This document shows, one piece after another, positions 28,207 through 37,740 of a stretch of 64,000 bases of DNA; position 1 is the stretch's first letter; every line of letters starts with the position of its first letter. The notes below the pieces were generated by a model, which was not told the DNA's origin, ran no database searches, and worked only from the letters and a program-made list of their open reading frames with translations. Source of the stretch: Xiheimicrobium sp052034585 (GTDB lineage: Bacteria; Myxococcota; Myxococcia; Myxococcales; Myxococcaceae). The stretch covers positions 186,001 through 250,000 of the forward strand of contig JBPOIJ010000022.1 in the NCBI GenBank assembly GCA_052034585.1. The letters are read 5' to 3'. A program made the translations under genes and the position numbers.

Positions 28207-29512
28207 CCTGCTCATCGCGGTGGTCGTGATGGCCATCGTGTTCGACTACATCAACGGCTTCCACGACGCGGCGAACGCGATCGCGACCGTGGTGTCGACG
28301 GGCGTGCTCCCGATTCGAACGGCGGTGCTCATCGCGGCGGTGCTCAACTTCGTCGGCGCGATGGCGGGCACGGCGGTGGCCAAGACGATCGCGAGCGGCT
28401 TCGCCGACCCTGCGCAGGTGACCCAGGGTGTCGTCCTCGCGGCCCTCATCGGCGCCTCCATCTGGAACCTGATCACCTGGTGGTTCGGCATTCCGTCGTC
28501 GTCGTCGCACGCGCTCATCGGCGGGCTCGCTGGGGCGGTCGTCGCGCACGCTGGCTTCGGGGCCTTCAAGTGGGCGGCGCTGGTGCAGAAGGTGCTCGTT
28601 CCGCTCGTCGCCTCTCCGTCGATCGGCTTCGTGTTGGCGTTCTTCGTGATGATCGGCCTGGTGTGGCTCACCCGTGGCCGGCTGCCCTTCCTCGGCAAGG
28701 CGTTCGCGGTGGTGGTGTGGGCGGGCCTGGGCGGCTTGGGCTACTCGCAGTGGCGCGAGGGGTGGGATCACGCGCTGAAGGAAGCGGCCAAGAAGGCGTC
28801 GCTGCCCTTCGGGGCCGCGCCGAGCGCGCTGGAGAAGGCGACCGCCACCCTGGTGGAGACGGTGAAGACGCTCGAGGTCGAGTACCTCTTCCTCCTCACC
28901 GTGCTGCTCGTCGCGGGCGTCGGCGCGATGGTGGTGGGCGTGAGACTCTATGGCGCGGCGCCGCAGATCGTGCAGCGGCTGTCGAGGAAGATGCAGCTCG
29001 CCTCCGCGGCGCTGATGGCCTTCTCGCACGGCTCCAACGACGCGCAGAAGTCGATGGGCATCATCACCCTCGCGCTCCTCAGCTTCGTCGCGGCCCAGAA
29101 CGGCGCCCGCCCGGAGTGGATGCCCGAGTGGGCGCTGCCCCAAGGCGAGCACGTGCCGACGTGGGTCATCGTCGTCTGCGCGGCGGCGATCGCGCTCGGC
29201 ACCGCAGCCGGAGGCACCCGCATCATCAAGACGATGGGGACGAAGATCATCCGCATCGCGCCGATTCAGGGCTTCGCCGCCGAGACCGCCGGAGCGCTCA
29301 CCATTCTCGGCGCCTCACGGCTCGGCATTCCCGTGTCGACCACCCACTGCATCAATGCCTGCATCATGGGCGTCGGCGCCTCGAAGCGGCTCTCCGCGGT
29401 GCGCTGGGGGGTCGCCACCAACATCTTGATCGCCTGGGTCGTCACCCTGCCCTTCAGTGCCGGGCTGGCCTGGCTCGCGATGAAGGTGCTGAGCGTCGCC
29501 GGGGCCCAGTAG
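28199..29512 (+). CDS. Low-affinity inorganic phosphate transporter (PiT family)
   Basis: 437 aa with about 10 membrane helices. The duplicated PiT signature is present: FDYINGFHDAANAIATVVST near the N-terminus and FSHGSNDAQKSMGI in the second half. A cytoplasmic loop (about 165-240) separates the halves. It imports phosphate, probably as a metal-phosphate complex, with protons. It overlaps the DUF47 gene and is probably regulated by the upstream Pho box. A Na+-coupled substrate cannot be excluded, but the family and context favour phosphate. Confidence 0.95.
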   Translation: MVSLLIAVVVMAIVFDYINGFHDAANAIATVVSTGVLPIRTAVLIAAVLNFVGAMAGTAVAKTIASGFADPAQVTQGVVLAALIGASIWNLITWWFGIPSSSSHALIGGLAGAVVAHAGFGAFKWAALVQKVLVPLVASPSIGFVLAFFVMIGLVWLTRGRLPFLGKAFAVVVWAGLGGLGYSQWREGWDHALKEAAKKASLPFGAAPSALEKATATLVETVKTLEVEYLFLLTVLLVAGVGAMVVGVRLYGAAPQIVQRLSRKMQLASAALMAFSHGSNDAQKSMGIITLALLSFVAAQNGARPEWMPEWALPQGEHVPTWVIVVCAAAIALGTAAGGTRIIKTMGTKIIRIAPIQGFAAETAGALTILGASRLGIPVSTTHCINACIMGVGASKRLSAVRWGVATNILIAWVVTLPFSAGLAWLAMKVLSVAGAQ

Positions 29513-29614
29513 GCCGAGCGACTCCCTGAAGGCGAGCCTGCTTGCGCCCAGCGCCCGCCCGTCGCATCCTCCCGGCGCGTGGGTTGGCCGACCCCGCCAT
29601 CACGAGGTCTCCCA

Positions 29615-30973
29615 ATGAAGTCAGCTCTCCCTCTCGCGATCGCGGCGTTCGCCGTGTCTGCCTGCCTGTCGCCCGTCACCGAGGCGCAGTGTTCCACCGA
29701 CGCCGACTGCATGAATGGGACGGTGTGCCTCGACTTCCGGTGCAAGCCACCAGGGAGCGGCGGGGGCACCGCTGGAACTGGCGGCGGCTCGGTCGCTGGC
29801 GGAGGTGACGCAGCCGGTGGAGACGCGGCGGGAGGCGTCTCGGGCGGCGGCGACGCGGGCGGTGGAGCGACCGTCGGCGGGGGCTCGGCGGGCGGCATCG
29901 TCACTGGCGGCGGCGCGTCGGGCGGAGGCACCGCCTGTGGCTGTCGAAATGCTGCAGGCCAATGCCAGGTTGGTGACTCGCCCTTCGCGTGCGGGGCGAA
30001 CGGGCTGCAGTGCCAGCGCTGTGGAACCGGCGAGCAGTGCGTGAACGGCGGCTGTGTGATGGCGGCGTGCGGGCCGGGCACCTGCACCGGCTGCTGCGGC
30101 CGGGGGATCTGCGTCACCCCCTCGATGCAGTCCACCATCGCCTGCGGACAGAACGGTGGCATGTGCAGCGCGTGTCAGCGCGGCCAAGACTGCATCAACG
30201 GCACCTGCCAGACGCCTCCGGCCTGTGGGCCGATGAGCTGCGCCGGCTGCTGCCAACAGACCGCCGGAATGCCGCGCTGCATTCCGCCTTCGTCACAGTC
30301 GAACCTCACCTGCGGCAGCGGCGGCCTCACCTGCGCCACCTGCTCACGAGGAACGAACTGCACCAACGGCACCTGCGTCGGCGGCACCACGAGCGACGGC
30401 GGCACGTCGACTGGCTGCGACCCGTCCAGCTGTCCCACCGGGTGCTGCGCCGCGACGCCCGCCGGGACCTTCTGTGTCCAGCCGGGCCAACAGGGCAACT
30501 TCGCCTGCGGAACGGCGGCGATGGCCTGCATGCAGTGCGGGCGGGGGACCAACTGCACCAACGGCGCCTGCGTGCCCAACCCGATCCCCGACAGTGGCGT
30601 GCTGACTCCGCTCCCCAACGGGAGCGCGTGCACCTCGACCTCGACCTGCGAGGGCAACTGCATCGGCGAGACCCAGTTCGGCCAGCCGAGCGGCTACCCG
30701 GGCGGCTACTGCACCAGCCAGTGCGGCGGCACCCAGGCGTGCAGCGCGGGGAGCATCTGCATCACCGACACCGTCTTTGGGCAGAGCGTCAGCGCCTGCC
30801 GGGGGACCTGCACCGGCGCGGGCACCGGACAGGGAAGCTGCCGCACGGGCTACGTCTGCGCCCTGGCGCCGACCCCTGGCGCGCTCGTCGGCTACTGCCG
30901 GCCGAACTGCAACAACGGCAACCTCGCGATGTGCTCCACCGGCAGCTGTCAGATGAACGGCTACTGCCAGTGA
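29615..30973 (+). CDS. Cys-rich tandem-module lipoprotein
   Basis: 452 aa from ATG 29615 (GAGG eight bases upstream, then MKSALPLAIAAFAVSACLSP with a lipobox at Cys15). A short Cys pair is followed by a long Gly/Ala-rich linker (about 45-105). Then come three modules of about 50 residues, each with CGP or CDP, a CxGCC pair, a CG.. Cys and a closing CxxC/TNCTNG segment. A C-terminal Cys-rich part has CEGNC and TGAGTGQGSC. The Cys count suggests disulfide-rich extracellular domains; I cannot name a family. It should be tethered to the outer membrane or cell surface. Confidence 0.82.
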   Translation: MKSALPLAIAAFAVSACLSPVTEAQCSTDADCMNGTVCLDFRCKPPGSGGGTAGTGGGSVAGGGDAAGGDAAGGVSGGGDAGGGATVGGGSAGGIVTGGGASGGGTACGCRNAAGQCQVGDSPFACGANGLQCQRCGTGEQCVNGGCVMAACGPGTCTGCCGRGICVTPSMQSTIACGQNGGMCSACQRGQDCINGTCQTPPACGPMSCAGCCQQTAGMPRCIPPSSQSNLTCGSGGLTCATCSRGTNCTNGTCVGGTTSDGGTSTGCDPSSCPTGCCAATPAGTFCVQPGQQGNFACGTAAMACMQCGRGTNCTNGACVPNPIPDSGVLTPLPNGSACTSTSTCEGNCIGETQFGQPSGYPGGYCTSQCGGTQACSAGSICITDTVFGQSVSACRGTCTGAGTGQGSCRTGYVCALAPTPGALVGYCRPNCNNGNLAMCSTGSCQMNGYCQ

Positions 30974-31035
30974 GCCGCCAGCTGGTGGCGAACTCGCGCT
31001 GACGGTTCCCGCGCCGACGTCTCAGTGAGGGAGCT

Positions 31036-33390
31036 TCACGACGGCGTGCGCCGTGCGAGCTTGGCTGCCTCGATCGCCGTCAACACCGCCTCGGGCGTGC
31101 AGGGCATCGCCAGCTTCACCTCGCGGCCCTTGGGGCCAAACGCCGCGATCGCGTGCCGCAGCGCCGCCACCGCCGAGAGCGCCAGCATGAAGGGCGGCTC
31201 TCCGACGGCCTTGGAGCCGTGCACCGTCTCGTCCTGCGGGGCCCCCTCGAGCAGCGTCACCCGGAAGTCGAGCGGCGCATCACCGAAGGCGGGGATCTTG
31301 TACGTGTCGGGAGAGTGCGTCTTGAGCGCGCCCTTCTCGTCGAAGCGCACTTCCTCGCAGGTGAGCCACCCCCAGCCCTGCACGAAGGCGCCTTCGATCT
31401 GCCCGCGATCGATGCTCGGCACCAGGGAAGCCCCGACGTCATGGAGAATGTCGACCCGCCGCAGCCGGTGCTCGCCGGTGAGCCCGCTGACCTCGACCTC
31501 CGACACCGCCGCACCGTAGGCGAAGTAGTGAAACGGCTTGCCGCGCCCGGTGGCCTTGTCGAAGTGGATGTCGGGCGTGCGGTAGTAGCCCGTCGCCGAG
31601 AGCGAGACCTGCTGGAGGTACGCTTCTTGGGTCACCTTCTCGAACGGCACGGTGAGCTCGGGCCGAGAGGGCAGGAAGACGCGGCCTCCGGCGAACGTGA
31701 GCGAGGCCGCCTCCGCAGGAACGCCGAGGAGCCTGGCCGCGACTGGCCGCAGCCGCTCGCGAATCGTCTCGCAGGCCTGCTTCACCGCGAAGCCGTTCAA
31801 GTCGGCCCCACTCGAGGCTGCCGTCGCCGAGGTGTTGGGCACCTTGTCGGTGGCCGTCGTCATCACCCGAACGCGCTCCGGCTGCACGCCCAGCTCGTGG
31901 GAACAGATGGCGAGCATCTTCGTGTGGAGCCCCTGCCCCATCTCCGTGCCGCCGTGGCTGAGCTGCGCCGAGCCATCGGCGTAGACGAGCACGAGCGCGC
32001 CCGCCTGGTTGAGGAACGAGGTGGTGAAGCTGATGCCGAACTTCACCGGCGTGATGGCGAGGCCCCGCTTGGTGTGCCGGTATCGATCGTTGAAGGCCTC
32101 GAGCTCGGCGCGGCGCTTTCGGTAGTCGCTCGAGACGAGCAGCTCGTTCCAGATTCGCTCGGTGCGCGAGTCCTTCACCTCCTGCCAATAGGGAGTGAGG
32201 TTGCGGGGCGCCGGGCCATAGAAGTTCCTCCGGCGCAGCTCGGCCGCGTCGACCCCGAGCCGCTCGGCCGCGCGCGACATCAGCTCCTCGATCACCGCCA
32301 TGCCCTGGGGGCCGCCGAAGCCGCGGAAGGCCGTGCTCGACGGGAGGTTCGTCTTGGCGACGTGGCCGACCACCGTGACGTCGGGGATGAAGTAGGTGTT
32401 GTCGATGTGGAAGAGCGCTCGATCGAGGATCGCGCGGGAGAGATCGGTGCTGAAGCCACCGTCGGCGACGAGCTCGGCCTCGAGCGCGAGGAGCTGCCCG
32501 TCGGACGAGAAGCCCACGTCGAACCGGGTGAGGAACGGGTGGCGCTTGCCCGTCCACATCATGTCCTGGTCGCGGTTGAGCCACACCTTCACTGGTCGGC
32601 CCGTCTTCACCGCCGCGAGGGCGGCGAGCGCGGCGTAGTTCGCGGCCTGGGTCTCCTTGCCCCCGAAGCCGCCACCCATGCGCGGCACCTCGACGACGAC
32701 GCGGTGCCTGTCCCACCCGAGGACGTGGGCGACGATCGCCTGCACCTCGCTCGGGTGCTGCGTCGACGAGAGCAGCTTGAGCGCGGGGCCTTCCTCGGGC
32801 ATCGCGAGGCTGCAGTGGGTCTCGAGGTAGAAGTGCTCTTGCGCGCCCGTGCGCACCTCACCCTGGAACCTGAGCGGCGCCTGCTGGAGCGCGGTCTTCG
32901 GGTCGCCTCGGCTGAGCCGGTGATCCTTCGAGAGGTAGCTCGAGCGCGAGATGGCGTCGTCCAAGCTGGTGATCGCCGGGAGCGGCTCGACCTCGAGCTT
33001 CACCGCCGCTGCCCCGGCGCGACACGCCTCGAGCGACTCGCCCACCACCAGCGCGACCGCCTGCCCGAGGAAGTGGACGACCTCCTTCGCGAGCAGCTCC
33101 TCGTCGTGAATGACGGGCCCGACGTCGTTGACGCCGGGAATGTCCTTCGCGGTCAGCACCGCGACGACGCCCGGCACGTGGAGCGCGGGGTGCGTCTCGA
33201 TCGACCGCAAACGGCCATGGGCCACCGGTGAGGGAACGAGCTGGGCGACGAGGAGCCCCGGCGGCGCAGGGAAGTCGTCGACGTACCGAGCCTCCCCAGT
33301 GACGTGCTTGAAGGCGCTCTCGTGCAGCAGCGGTTGGCCCAGCGGAGTCGGGGCGGCGTCGGCCTTCGGGAGCGGTCGGGACTCACCCAT
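31036..33390 (-). CDS. xdhB: Xanthine dehydrogenase, molybdopterin-binding subunit
   Basis: 784 aa. The molybdopterin-binding large subunit of the xanthine oxidase family contains ALYSSTQHPSE-like SSTQHPSE, MGGGFGGKE and FRGFGGPQG motifs for the cofactor pyranopterin, and GEPPF near the C-terminus with the catalytic Glu in a conserved position. Together with XdhA it should oxidise hypoxanthine and xanthine to uric acid. The gene overlaps xdhA by 8 bp, so translation is coupled. No XdhC (cofactor insertion) gene is in the window. The substrate could be another purine or aldehyde, but the sequence is closest to xanthine dehydrogenases. Confidence 0.93.
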   Translation of the reverse strand: MGESRPLPKADAAPTPLGQPLLHESAFKHVTGEARYVDDFPAPPGLLVAQLVPSPVAHGRLRSIETHPALHVPGVVAVLTAKDIPGVNDVGPVIHDEELLAKEVVHFLGQAVALVVGESLEACRAGAAAVKLEVEPLPAITSLDDAISRSSYLSKDHRLSRGDPKTALQQAPLRFQGEVRTGAQEHFYLETHCSLAMPEEGPALKLLSSTQHPSEVQAIVAHVLGWDRHRVVVEVPRMGGGFGGKETQAANYAALAALAAVKTGRPVKVWLNRDQDMMWTGKRHPFLTRFDVGFSSDGQLLALEAELVADGGFSTDLSRAILDRALFHIDNTYFIPDVTVVGHVAKTNLPSSTAFRGFGGPQGMAVIEELMSRAAERLGVDAAELRRRNFYGPAPRNLTPYWQEVKDSRTERIWNELLVSSDYRKRRAELEAFNDRYRHTKRGLAITPVKFGISFTTSFLNQAGALVLVYADGSAQLSHGGTEMGQGLHTKMLAICSHELGVQPERVRVMTTATDKVPNTSATAASSGADLNGFAVKQACETIRERLRPVAARLLGVPAEAASLTFAGGRVFLPSRPELTVPFEKVTQEAYLQQVSLSATGYYRTPDIHFDKATGRGKPFHYFAYGAAVSEVEVSGLTGEHRLRRVDILHDVGASLVPSIDRGQIEGAFVQGWGWLTCEEVRFDEKGALKTHSPDTYKIPAFGDAPLDFRVTLLEGAPQDETVHGSKAVGEPPFMLALSAVAALRHAIAAFGPKGREVKLAMPCTPEAVLTAIEAAKLARRTPS

Positions 33391-34849
33391 GGCGAACCTC
33401 CTCGGGCGACAGCACCGTCGAGGCGTGCCCGGTCGGCAAGGTGGGCTGCGGTACGGTCTGCGTCTCTTCGAAGAAGCCGCGGAGCAGGTTGGCCGCGACG
33501 AGCGCGCGGTAGCTCGCGCTCCCTCGGTGATCGGACATGGGCGTGAAGTCGTTGGCGATGGCGTTGGCGGCCGCGTCGATCGTCGCTTCGTTCCACGGCT
33601 GACCGACGAGCCTGGCCTCGGTGTTGGTGGCGCGCTTGGGGGTCGCTGCCATGCCTCCGAAGCCGAGCCGGGCCACGGCGACGCGCCCCTCGACGTCGAG
33701 CTGCACGAAGAAGCCGGCCGAGACCGTGCTGATGTCGAGCTCGCGGCGCTTGGAGACCTTGTACGCCGCCGCCCGGGTCGAGGCGTCGAGCGCTGGCACC
33801 TCGACCCCGACGAGGATCTCCTTCGGTTGGAGCGCGGTCTTCCGATAGCCGGTGAAGAACTGATCGATCGGCAACCGGCGATCGGAGTGTTTCGAGCGCA
33901 ACACGCAGACCGCGCCGAGGCTCAGCAGCACGGGCGCGAGATCGCCGATGGGCGAGGCGCTGCAGAGGTTCCCGCCGACGGTGCCGCGGTGCTTGATCTG
34001 CCGCGCCGCGAAGTAGCGAGTCATGCGATGGAGCGGTGGGAGCCGGCGCTCGGCGAAGGCCTCGAGCTCGGCGATCGTCACCGCGCTGCCGATGAGGTGG
34101 GTCGGGCCTTCGCGGAGCGTGTGCAGCTCGGCGAGGCCTTCGAGCGAGATGAGCTTGGGCGGCACCTTGAAGCGCTTGGTGATCTCGAGCGAGAGATCGG
34201 TGCCTCCGACGACGAAGCGCGCGTCGGGGTGCTCGTCGAGCAGGCCGTGGAGTTCGTCGAACGTCGTGGGGGTGACGAAGAGCTGCTCGTCGCTCTCGTG
34301 ATGGTAGGCCATCGACTGCGGCGCCGAGGTCTGGAGCGCGGCCTGGAAGCGATCGGCTGGCCTGGTGCCGGTGACCGCGTTCGCCGCCTCGCGGATCGGC
34401 CGATACCCGGTGCAGCGGCAGAGGTTTCCGCAGAGCTGATCGTCGACCTTCCACGGCTGATCGGCGTCGTCGCGATAGGTCGCCTCGAAGAGCGACATCA
34501 CGATGCCGGGCGTGCAGTAGCCGCACTGGCTCCCGAGCGCCTTCGCCATCGCGAGCTGCGCCGGGTGGTGCTCGGACTCGCTCTTGAGCGCCTCGACGGT
34601 GACGACGTGTTTGCCCTGCACCATCGGCAGCAGCACCAAGCACGAGTTGATCGCCTGGTAGCGCGGCGCGCCGTCCGGCCCGCGCTCGACGATCGCCACC
34701 GTACAGGCGCCACAGTCGCCTTCCGCGCAGCCTTCCTTCGTGCCGGTGAGGCCGAGCACGTCACGCAGGTACCGGAGGAGCGTGGTGGTGGGCGCGACCG
34801 TCGAGTCCTCGATCCATCGCCCGTTCAGGTTGAAGCGAATCGTTTCCAT
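33383..34849 (-). CDS. xdhA: Xanthine dehydrogenase, Fe-S/FAD subunit
   Basis: 488 aa from ATG 34849; the open frame extends upstream without plausible family sequence. N-terminal [2Fe-2S] ligands are Cys41, Cys46, Cys49 and Cys70 (CAEGDCGAC). The second cluster uses Cys109, Cys112, Cys144 and Cys146 (CGYC, CGNLCRCTGYRP). An FAD-binding domain follows (FVVGGTDLSLEITKR, then TVGGNLCSASPIGD) and a C-terminal CO_deh_flav_C-like domain. Electrons from the Mo site in XdhB pass through both clusters to FAD and then NAD+. It has an 11-bp gap after the STM4014-like gene and overlaps xdhB. Confidence 0.95.
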   Translation of the reverse strand: METIRFNLNGRWIEDSTVAPTTTLLRYLRDVLGLTGTKEGCAEGDCGACTVAIVERGPDGAPRYQAINSCLVLLPMVQGKHVVTVEALKSESEHHPAQLAMAKALGSQCGYCTPGIVMSLFEATYRDDADQPWKVDDQLCGNLCRCTGYRPIREAANAVTGTRPADRFQAALQTSAPQSMAYHHESDEQLFVTPTTFDELHGLLDEHPDARFVVGGTDLSLEITKRFKVPPKLISLEGLAELHTLREGPTHLIGSAVTIAELEAFAERRLPPLHRMTRYFAARQIKHRGTVGGNLCSASPIGDLAPVLLSLGAVCVLRSKHSDRRLPIDQFFTGYRKTALQPKEILVGVEVPALDASTRAAAYKVSKRRELDISTVSAGFFVQLDVEGRVAVARLGFGGMAATPKRATNTEARLVGQPWNEATIDAAANAIANDFTPMSDHRGSASYRALVAANLLRGFFEETQTVPQPTLPTGHASTVLSPEEVRHG

Positions 34850-34860
34850 GGGGCCGTCTT

Positions 34861-35997
34861 TCACGAGGGGTTCACCTTGGCGCACCCTGAGCCCGTCAGC
34901 CATCGCCCCGACGAGGCATGACGCAGCGCCTCGCGCACTTCCCACTGCCACACCGAGGCGCCGTCGAGCGAGAGGTTGGGCAGGAGATCGCCGAAGGCGT
35001 TCGCCTCGAGCACCCGATGGCCGACGAGATCTTCTTCGAACATGAGATCGATGCCGACGTGCAGCGAGCGATAGAGCCGAGCGACCCGGCGACAGGTCTC
35101 CAGCGCAGCCTCCCAGGCCGAGGGCGCCACCACTGCACGGAGCTGCTCGAGGTTTCCCCGAAACCCGCCGAGGTGGAGGTTGGTGATGGGCAGCTGGTTC
35201 TGGCGAACGACGATGAAGCGGGGCTCGTGGGCAATGCAGAGCACGCGCAAGTCGAAGTAGGCCCCGTCGAGCTTCGCCTTGGGGACTCCGCGCTCCACCT
35301 GCGCGCCCTGGGAGAGGATGAAGCCGAGCGCACGCTCGATCTCCCGCGGCTGACGCAGGTGGCGCACCTTGAGGTTGTTGAAGAAGCGCGGGGCGTCCCA
35401 CTCGAGCGAGGTGCGCACCAGCACGCCGTCGTCGCCGAACTGCACGTGCGCCAGACAGCTCGCCGACGAGCCGCACGACAGCTTGACGAAGGCCTCGGGC
35501 CAGCCCGTCTCCCGGAGCCGCTCGAGCAGCTCCCGCGGCTTCGTCGGCACGTCGTCGAGCACCTCCGGTACTGGAATGCCGGCGGCCAGGTACCGGCGCG
35601 AAGTGCGGCGCTTGTCGAAGAGCTCGTCGATCTCGCTCGGAACGTTGAGGAGTTCGACGGCGGGCAGCGCGGAGGCGGCGCGCTCGATCGATCGAAGAGC
35701 GTCGAGGAAGCCCTGGTGGCTTCGAGCGGGAACGAGCACCTCGCCGCGTCGCTCGACGAGGGCCTGCGCGTTCTCCACGCCTCCCCGAGCGAGCAGCAGC
35801 TTCTCGACCTCGAAGTTCTCGCCGAAGGAGTCGATGCGGAGCAGCTCGGCTCCGCCCAGCTCGAGCTCGCCTGAGCGAAGAAAGTCACGCCAGGCCACGA
35901 CGCGCGCCGGCGGCAACCGTTCCTGGGCGAGCGCCTCTTGAAACAACGAGACGCGCCGGTTCTCCGGGTTTCCGAGGATCGCGAAGCGCGCCGTCAT
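34861..35997 (-). CDS. STM4014-like ATP-grasp family protein
   Basis: 378 aa from ATG 35997. The start MTARFAILGNPENRRVSLFQ closely matches what I know of the STM4014 family, an uncharacterised ATP-grasp-like group named from the Salmonella STM4011-4014 cluster. ATP-grasp features: AGIPVPEV (139-146), FVKLSCGSSAS (170-180; Lys172) as the ATP loop, and an acidic Mg site (VGIDLMFEEDL, Asp317; LEAN, Glu331/Asn333). It probably ligates a carboxylate to an amine or other nucleophile; the product is unknown. It lies 11 bp upstream of xdhA, so it is probably co-transcribed. An STM4013-like gene lies about 21 kb away. Confidence 0.8.
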   Translation of the reverse strand: MTARFAILGNPENRRVSLFQEALAQERLPPARVVAWRDFLRSGELELGGAELLRIDSFGENFEVEKLLLARGGVENAQALVERRGEVLVPARSHQGFLDALRSIERAASALPAVELLNVPSEIDELFDKRRTSRRYLAAGIPVPEVLDDVPTKPRELLERLRETGWPEAFVKLSCGSSASCLAHVQFGDDGVLVRTSLEWDAPRFFNNLKVRHLRQPREIERALGFILSQGAQVERGVPKAKLDGAYFDLRVLCIAHEPRFIVVRQNQLPITNLHLGGFRGNLEQLRAVVAPSAWEAALETCRRVARLYRSLHVGIDLMFEEDLVGHRVLEANAFGDLLPNLSLDGASVWQWEVREALRHASSGRWLTGSGCAKVNPS

Positions 35998-36049
35998 GCC
36001 GGGCGTCGGTGTAGCGCCTTCGGCGGGCAGGTGCGATCGTCGCCGAACC

Positions 36050-36283
36050 ATGGCCACCAAGCGCAAGAAGCCCAAGCGCCCCGCGACGAGGAAGAAGCGG
36101 CCCGCGCGAGCCACGCCGAAGAAGCCACGCGCCAAGAAGAAGTCGCCGAAGCGCAGGCCAGCGGCGGCCGACGCGACGATCGAGTTCTCGACCGAAGCCA
36201 CCGTGCAGGTGCCCGTGCACGAGGTGCTCGGCGAGATCGAAGAGACGATGGCGCTCGATCGGCTCGCGGAACACGACGCCTGA
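36050..36283 (+). CDS. Small Lys/Arg-rich histone-like protein
   Basis: 77 aa from ATG 36050. The first two thirds are almost entirely Lys, Arg, Pro and Ala (KKPKRPATRKKRPARATPKK then PRAKKKSPKRRP), like histone H1-type tails found in some myxobacterial proteins. The C-terminal third is acidic (LGEIEETMALDRLAEHD). It could bind DNA or RNA non-specifically; it has no zinc or HMG motif. It is divergent from the STM4014-like gene and its end is 12 bp before the convergent WGR-LRR gene. Its function is unknown; short low-complexity coding can be over-called, though the composition is characteristic. Confidence 0.6.
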   Translation: MATKRKKPKRPATRKKRPARATPKKPRAKKKSPKRRPAAADATIEFSTEATVQVPVHEVLGEIEETMALDRLAEHDA

Positions 36284-36295
36284 GCGAGCAGCCGG

Positions 36296-37639
36296 CTATT
36301 CGCCGATGCTCGTGTAGCGCCAGGGTTCTTCCTCGTCCGGCTCGTCGAGATCCTTCTGCTCGCCGAGCTGCGCGTTCGGGAGCGCCGCCTTGATGGAGGC
36401 GATCTGCGCTTCGTCGAAGAAGTTGTCGTCGAGGATGATCTGCTCGAGGTGCTCGAGCGCTCCCGCGTACTTCACCAACGCTGCCGCGCCGTCCCTCCAG
36501 AGAATACCCATCGAAAGGTCGAGCACCTCGAGGCGCTTGACGATGGCCGACTTCGCGATCGCTTCGATGAGCTCGCCTTCCCACTCGCTGTTCTTGAGGC
36601 CCAGGTACTTCAGCTTGGGCAGCCCCTTTCCAGCGAGGATCCCGGCGAGCGAGTCGATCGTCGAGGTGCAGCCGTAGTCGTCTCTCCCGAAGAGGATCTC
36701 GAGGTGGGCCAACGATGGAAAGTCGGCCTCGCCGATCTCCAGCGGCGCCGCTTCGTCGAGCCCGCCCGAGTAGATGATCAACGTCTCGAGCTTCGGAGCC
36801 GCGATCGGCGCGAGCTTGATCTTCGGGCCGTCGTCACTTCCCGCCGAGCCGCGCAGCTTGAGCACCTTCAGGTTGGGGCACGCCTCCCAGATGCCACGCA
36901 CGTCGCCGACCCGCCGCCACGACTCCTGATCCATGTGCTCGGAGGGCACGCTCAGGTCGAGTTCCTCGAGGAACGGGAGCGGGCCCGCCTCGTTCACCGC
37001 CGCGGCGAGGTCCCCCATGTGCCACTCGAGATCTTCGCGCGGCGGGAGGCCCAGCGAGAGCTTGCGAACGAAGTGGCCGGCCGGGTGCTTGAGCACTCGC
37101 TCGAGGACGACATCCATCGGGTACTCGTCGTCGTGCTCATCGGGTTCGAAGCGGAACTCGTCGAGCACTCCGAACTTCCACACCGCGTCGGCCGCGTCGC
37201 TTCCGCCGAGCATGGGCTCGAGCATGGAGCCCAGCGCGCCGTCCTGTTTCGTACCGTCGGGCTTCCCGCGCGCGGCGGCACCGATCACGTCGCCCCAGCC
37301 TTCACCCTGTTCCTGGAGCCAATCGGCAAAGACCTGCCAGGCGTGGGCATCGTCGGGCTTGGCGCGAATGGCCTCCTCGAGCGCGGGGTTCGAGGGCACC
37401 TTCTGGGTGAGCGGCCGCGCGTCCTTCTCGGAGCCGCCCACCAGGCGGTAGCCCTTCTTCTCCTTCTCGATGACGAGCCTGTCGTGGGCCTTGCGCGCCT
37501 CGGCGGCCGACTCGAAGTCCTGCGTCTTCTCCTGCCCGTCGGTGCCGATCCGTCCCCAGCGCGTGGTGAAGAACTCGCCTTCGAGCTCGATCTCCCAGAA
37601 CTTCTTCGAGCTGCCCTCGACGAATTCGTAGCGACGCAT
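36296..37639 (-). CDS. WGR-domain and leucine-rich-repeat protein with TIGR02996-like segment
   Basis: 447 aa from ATG 37639. A WGR domain opens the protein (FWEIELEGEFFTTRWGRIGT), then a TIGR02996-like stretch (ALEEAIRAKPDDAHAWQVFA), then LRR-like units (FLEELDLSVPSEHMD, LEVLDLSMGILW) to the C-terminus (WRYTSIGE). It has no enzyme motif. WGR domains elsewhere bind nucleic acid or poly(ADP-ribose)-linked partners, but the role in these bacterial proteins is not known. It is a paralogue of the gene at 52632-53723, which has a similar C-terminal half and ending but lacks the WGR domain. Confidence 0.85.
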   Translation of the reverse strand: MRRYEFVEGSSKKFWEIELEGEFFTTRWGRIGTDGQEKTQDFESAAEARKAHDRLVIEKEKKGYRLVGGSEKDARPLTQKVPSNPALEEAIRAKPDDAHAWQVFADWLQEQGEGWGDVIGAAARGKPDGTKQDGALGSMLEPMLGGSDAADAVWKFGVLDEFRFEPDEHDDEYPMDVVLERVLKHPAGHFVRKLSLGLPPREDLEWHMGDLAAAVNEAGPLPFLEELDLSVPSEHMDQESWRRVGDVRGIWEACPNLKVLKLRGSAGSDDGPKIKLAPIAAPKLETLIIYSGGLDEAAPLEIGEADFPSLAHLEILFGRDDYGCTSTIDSLAGILAGKGLPKLKYLGLKNSEWEGELIEAIAKSAIVKRLEVLDLSMGILWRDGAAALVKYAGALEHLEQIILDDNFFDEAQIASIKAALPNAQLGEQKDLDEPDEEEPWRYTSIGE

Positions 37640-37740
37640 TCGCGCACCTCGGAGCTGCGAGAGGGTGCGACTGTCGATCAAGACGACAGCTCTGTCACGA
37701 TCGGTGTGGGCGCGCCCCCTCGGTTCGGTACATTCGCGCC

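Noticed and set aside
30974..31035. Short hairpin (CGCCA..TGGCG) between the converging Cys-rich and xdhB genes as a terminator
   Set aside because: Only a 5-bp stem and no T-run, so too weak to call.
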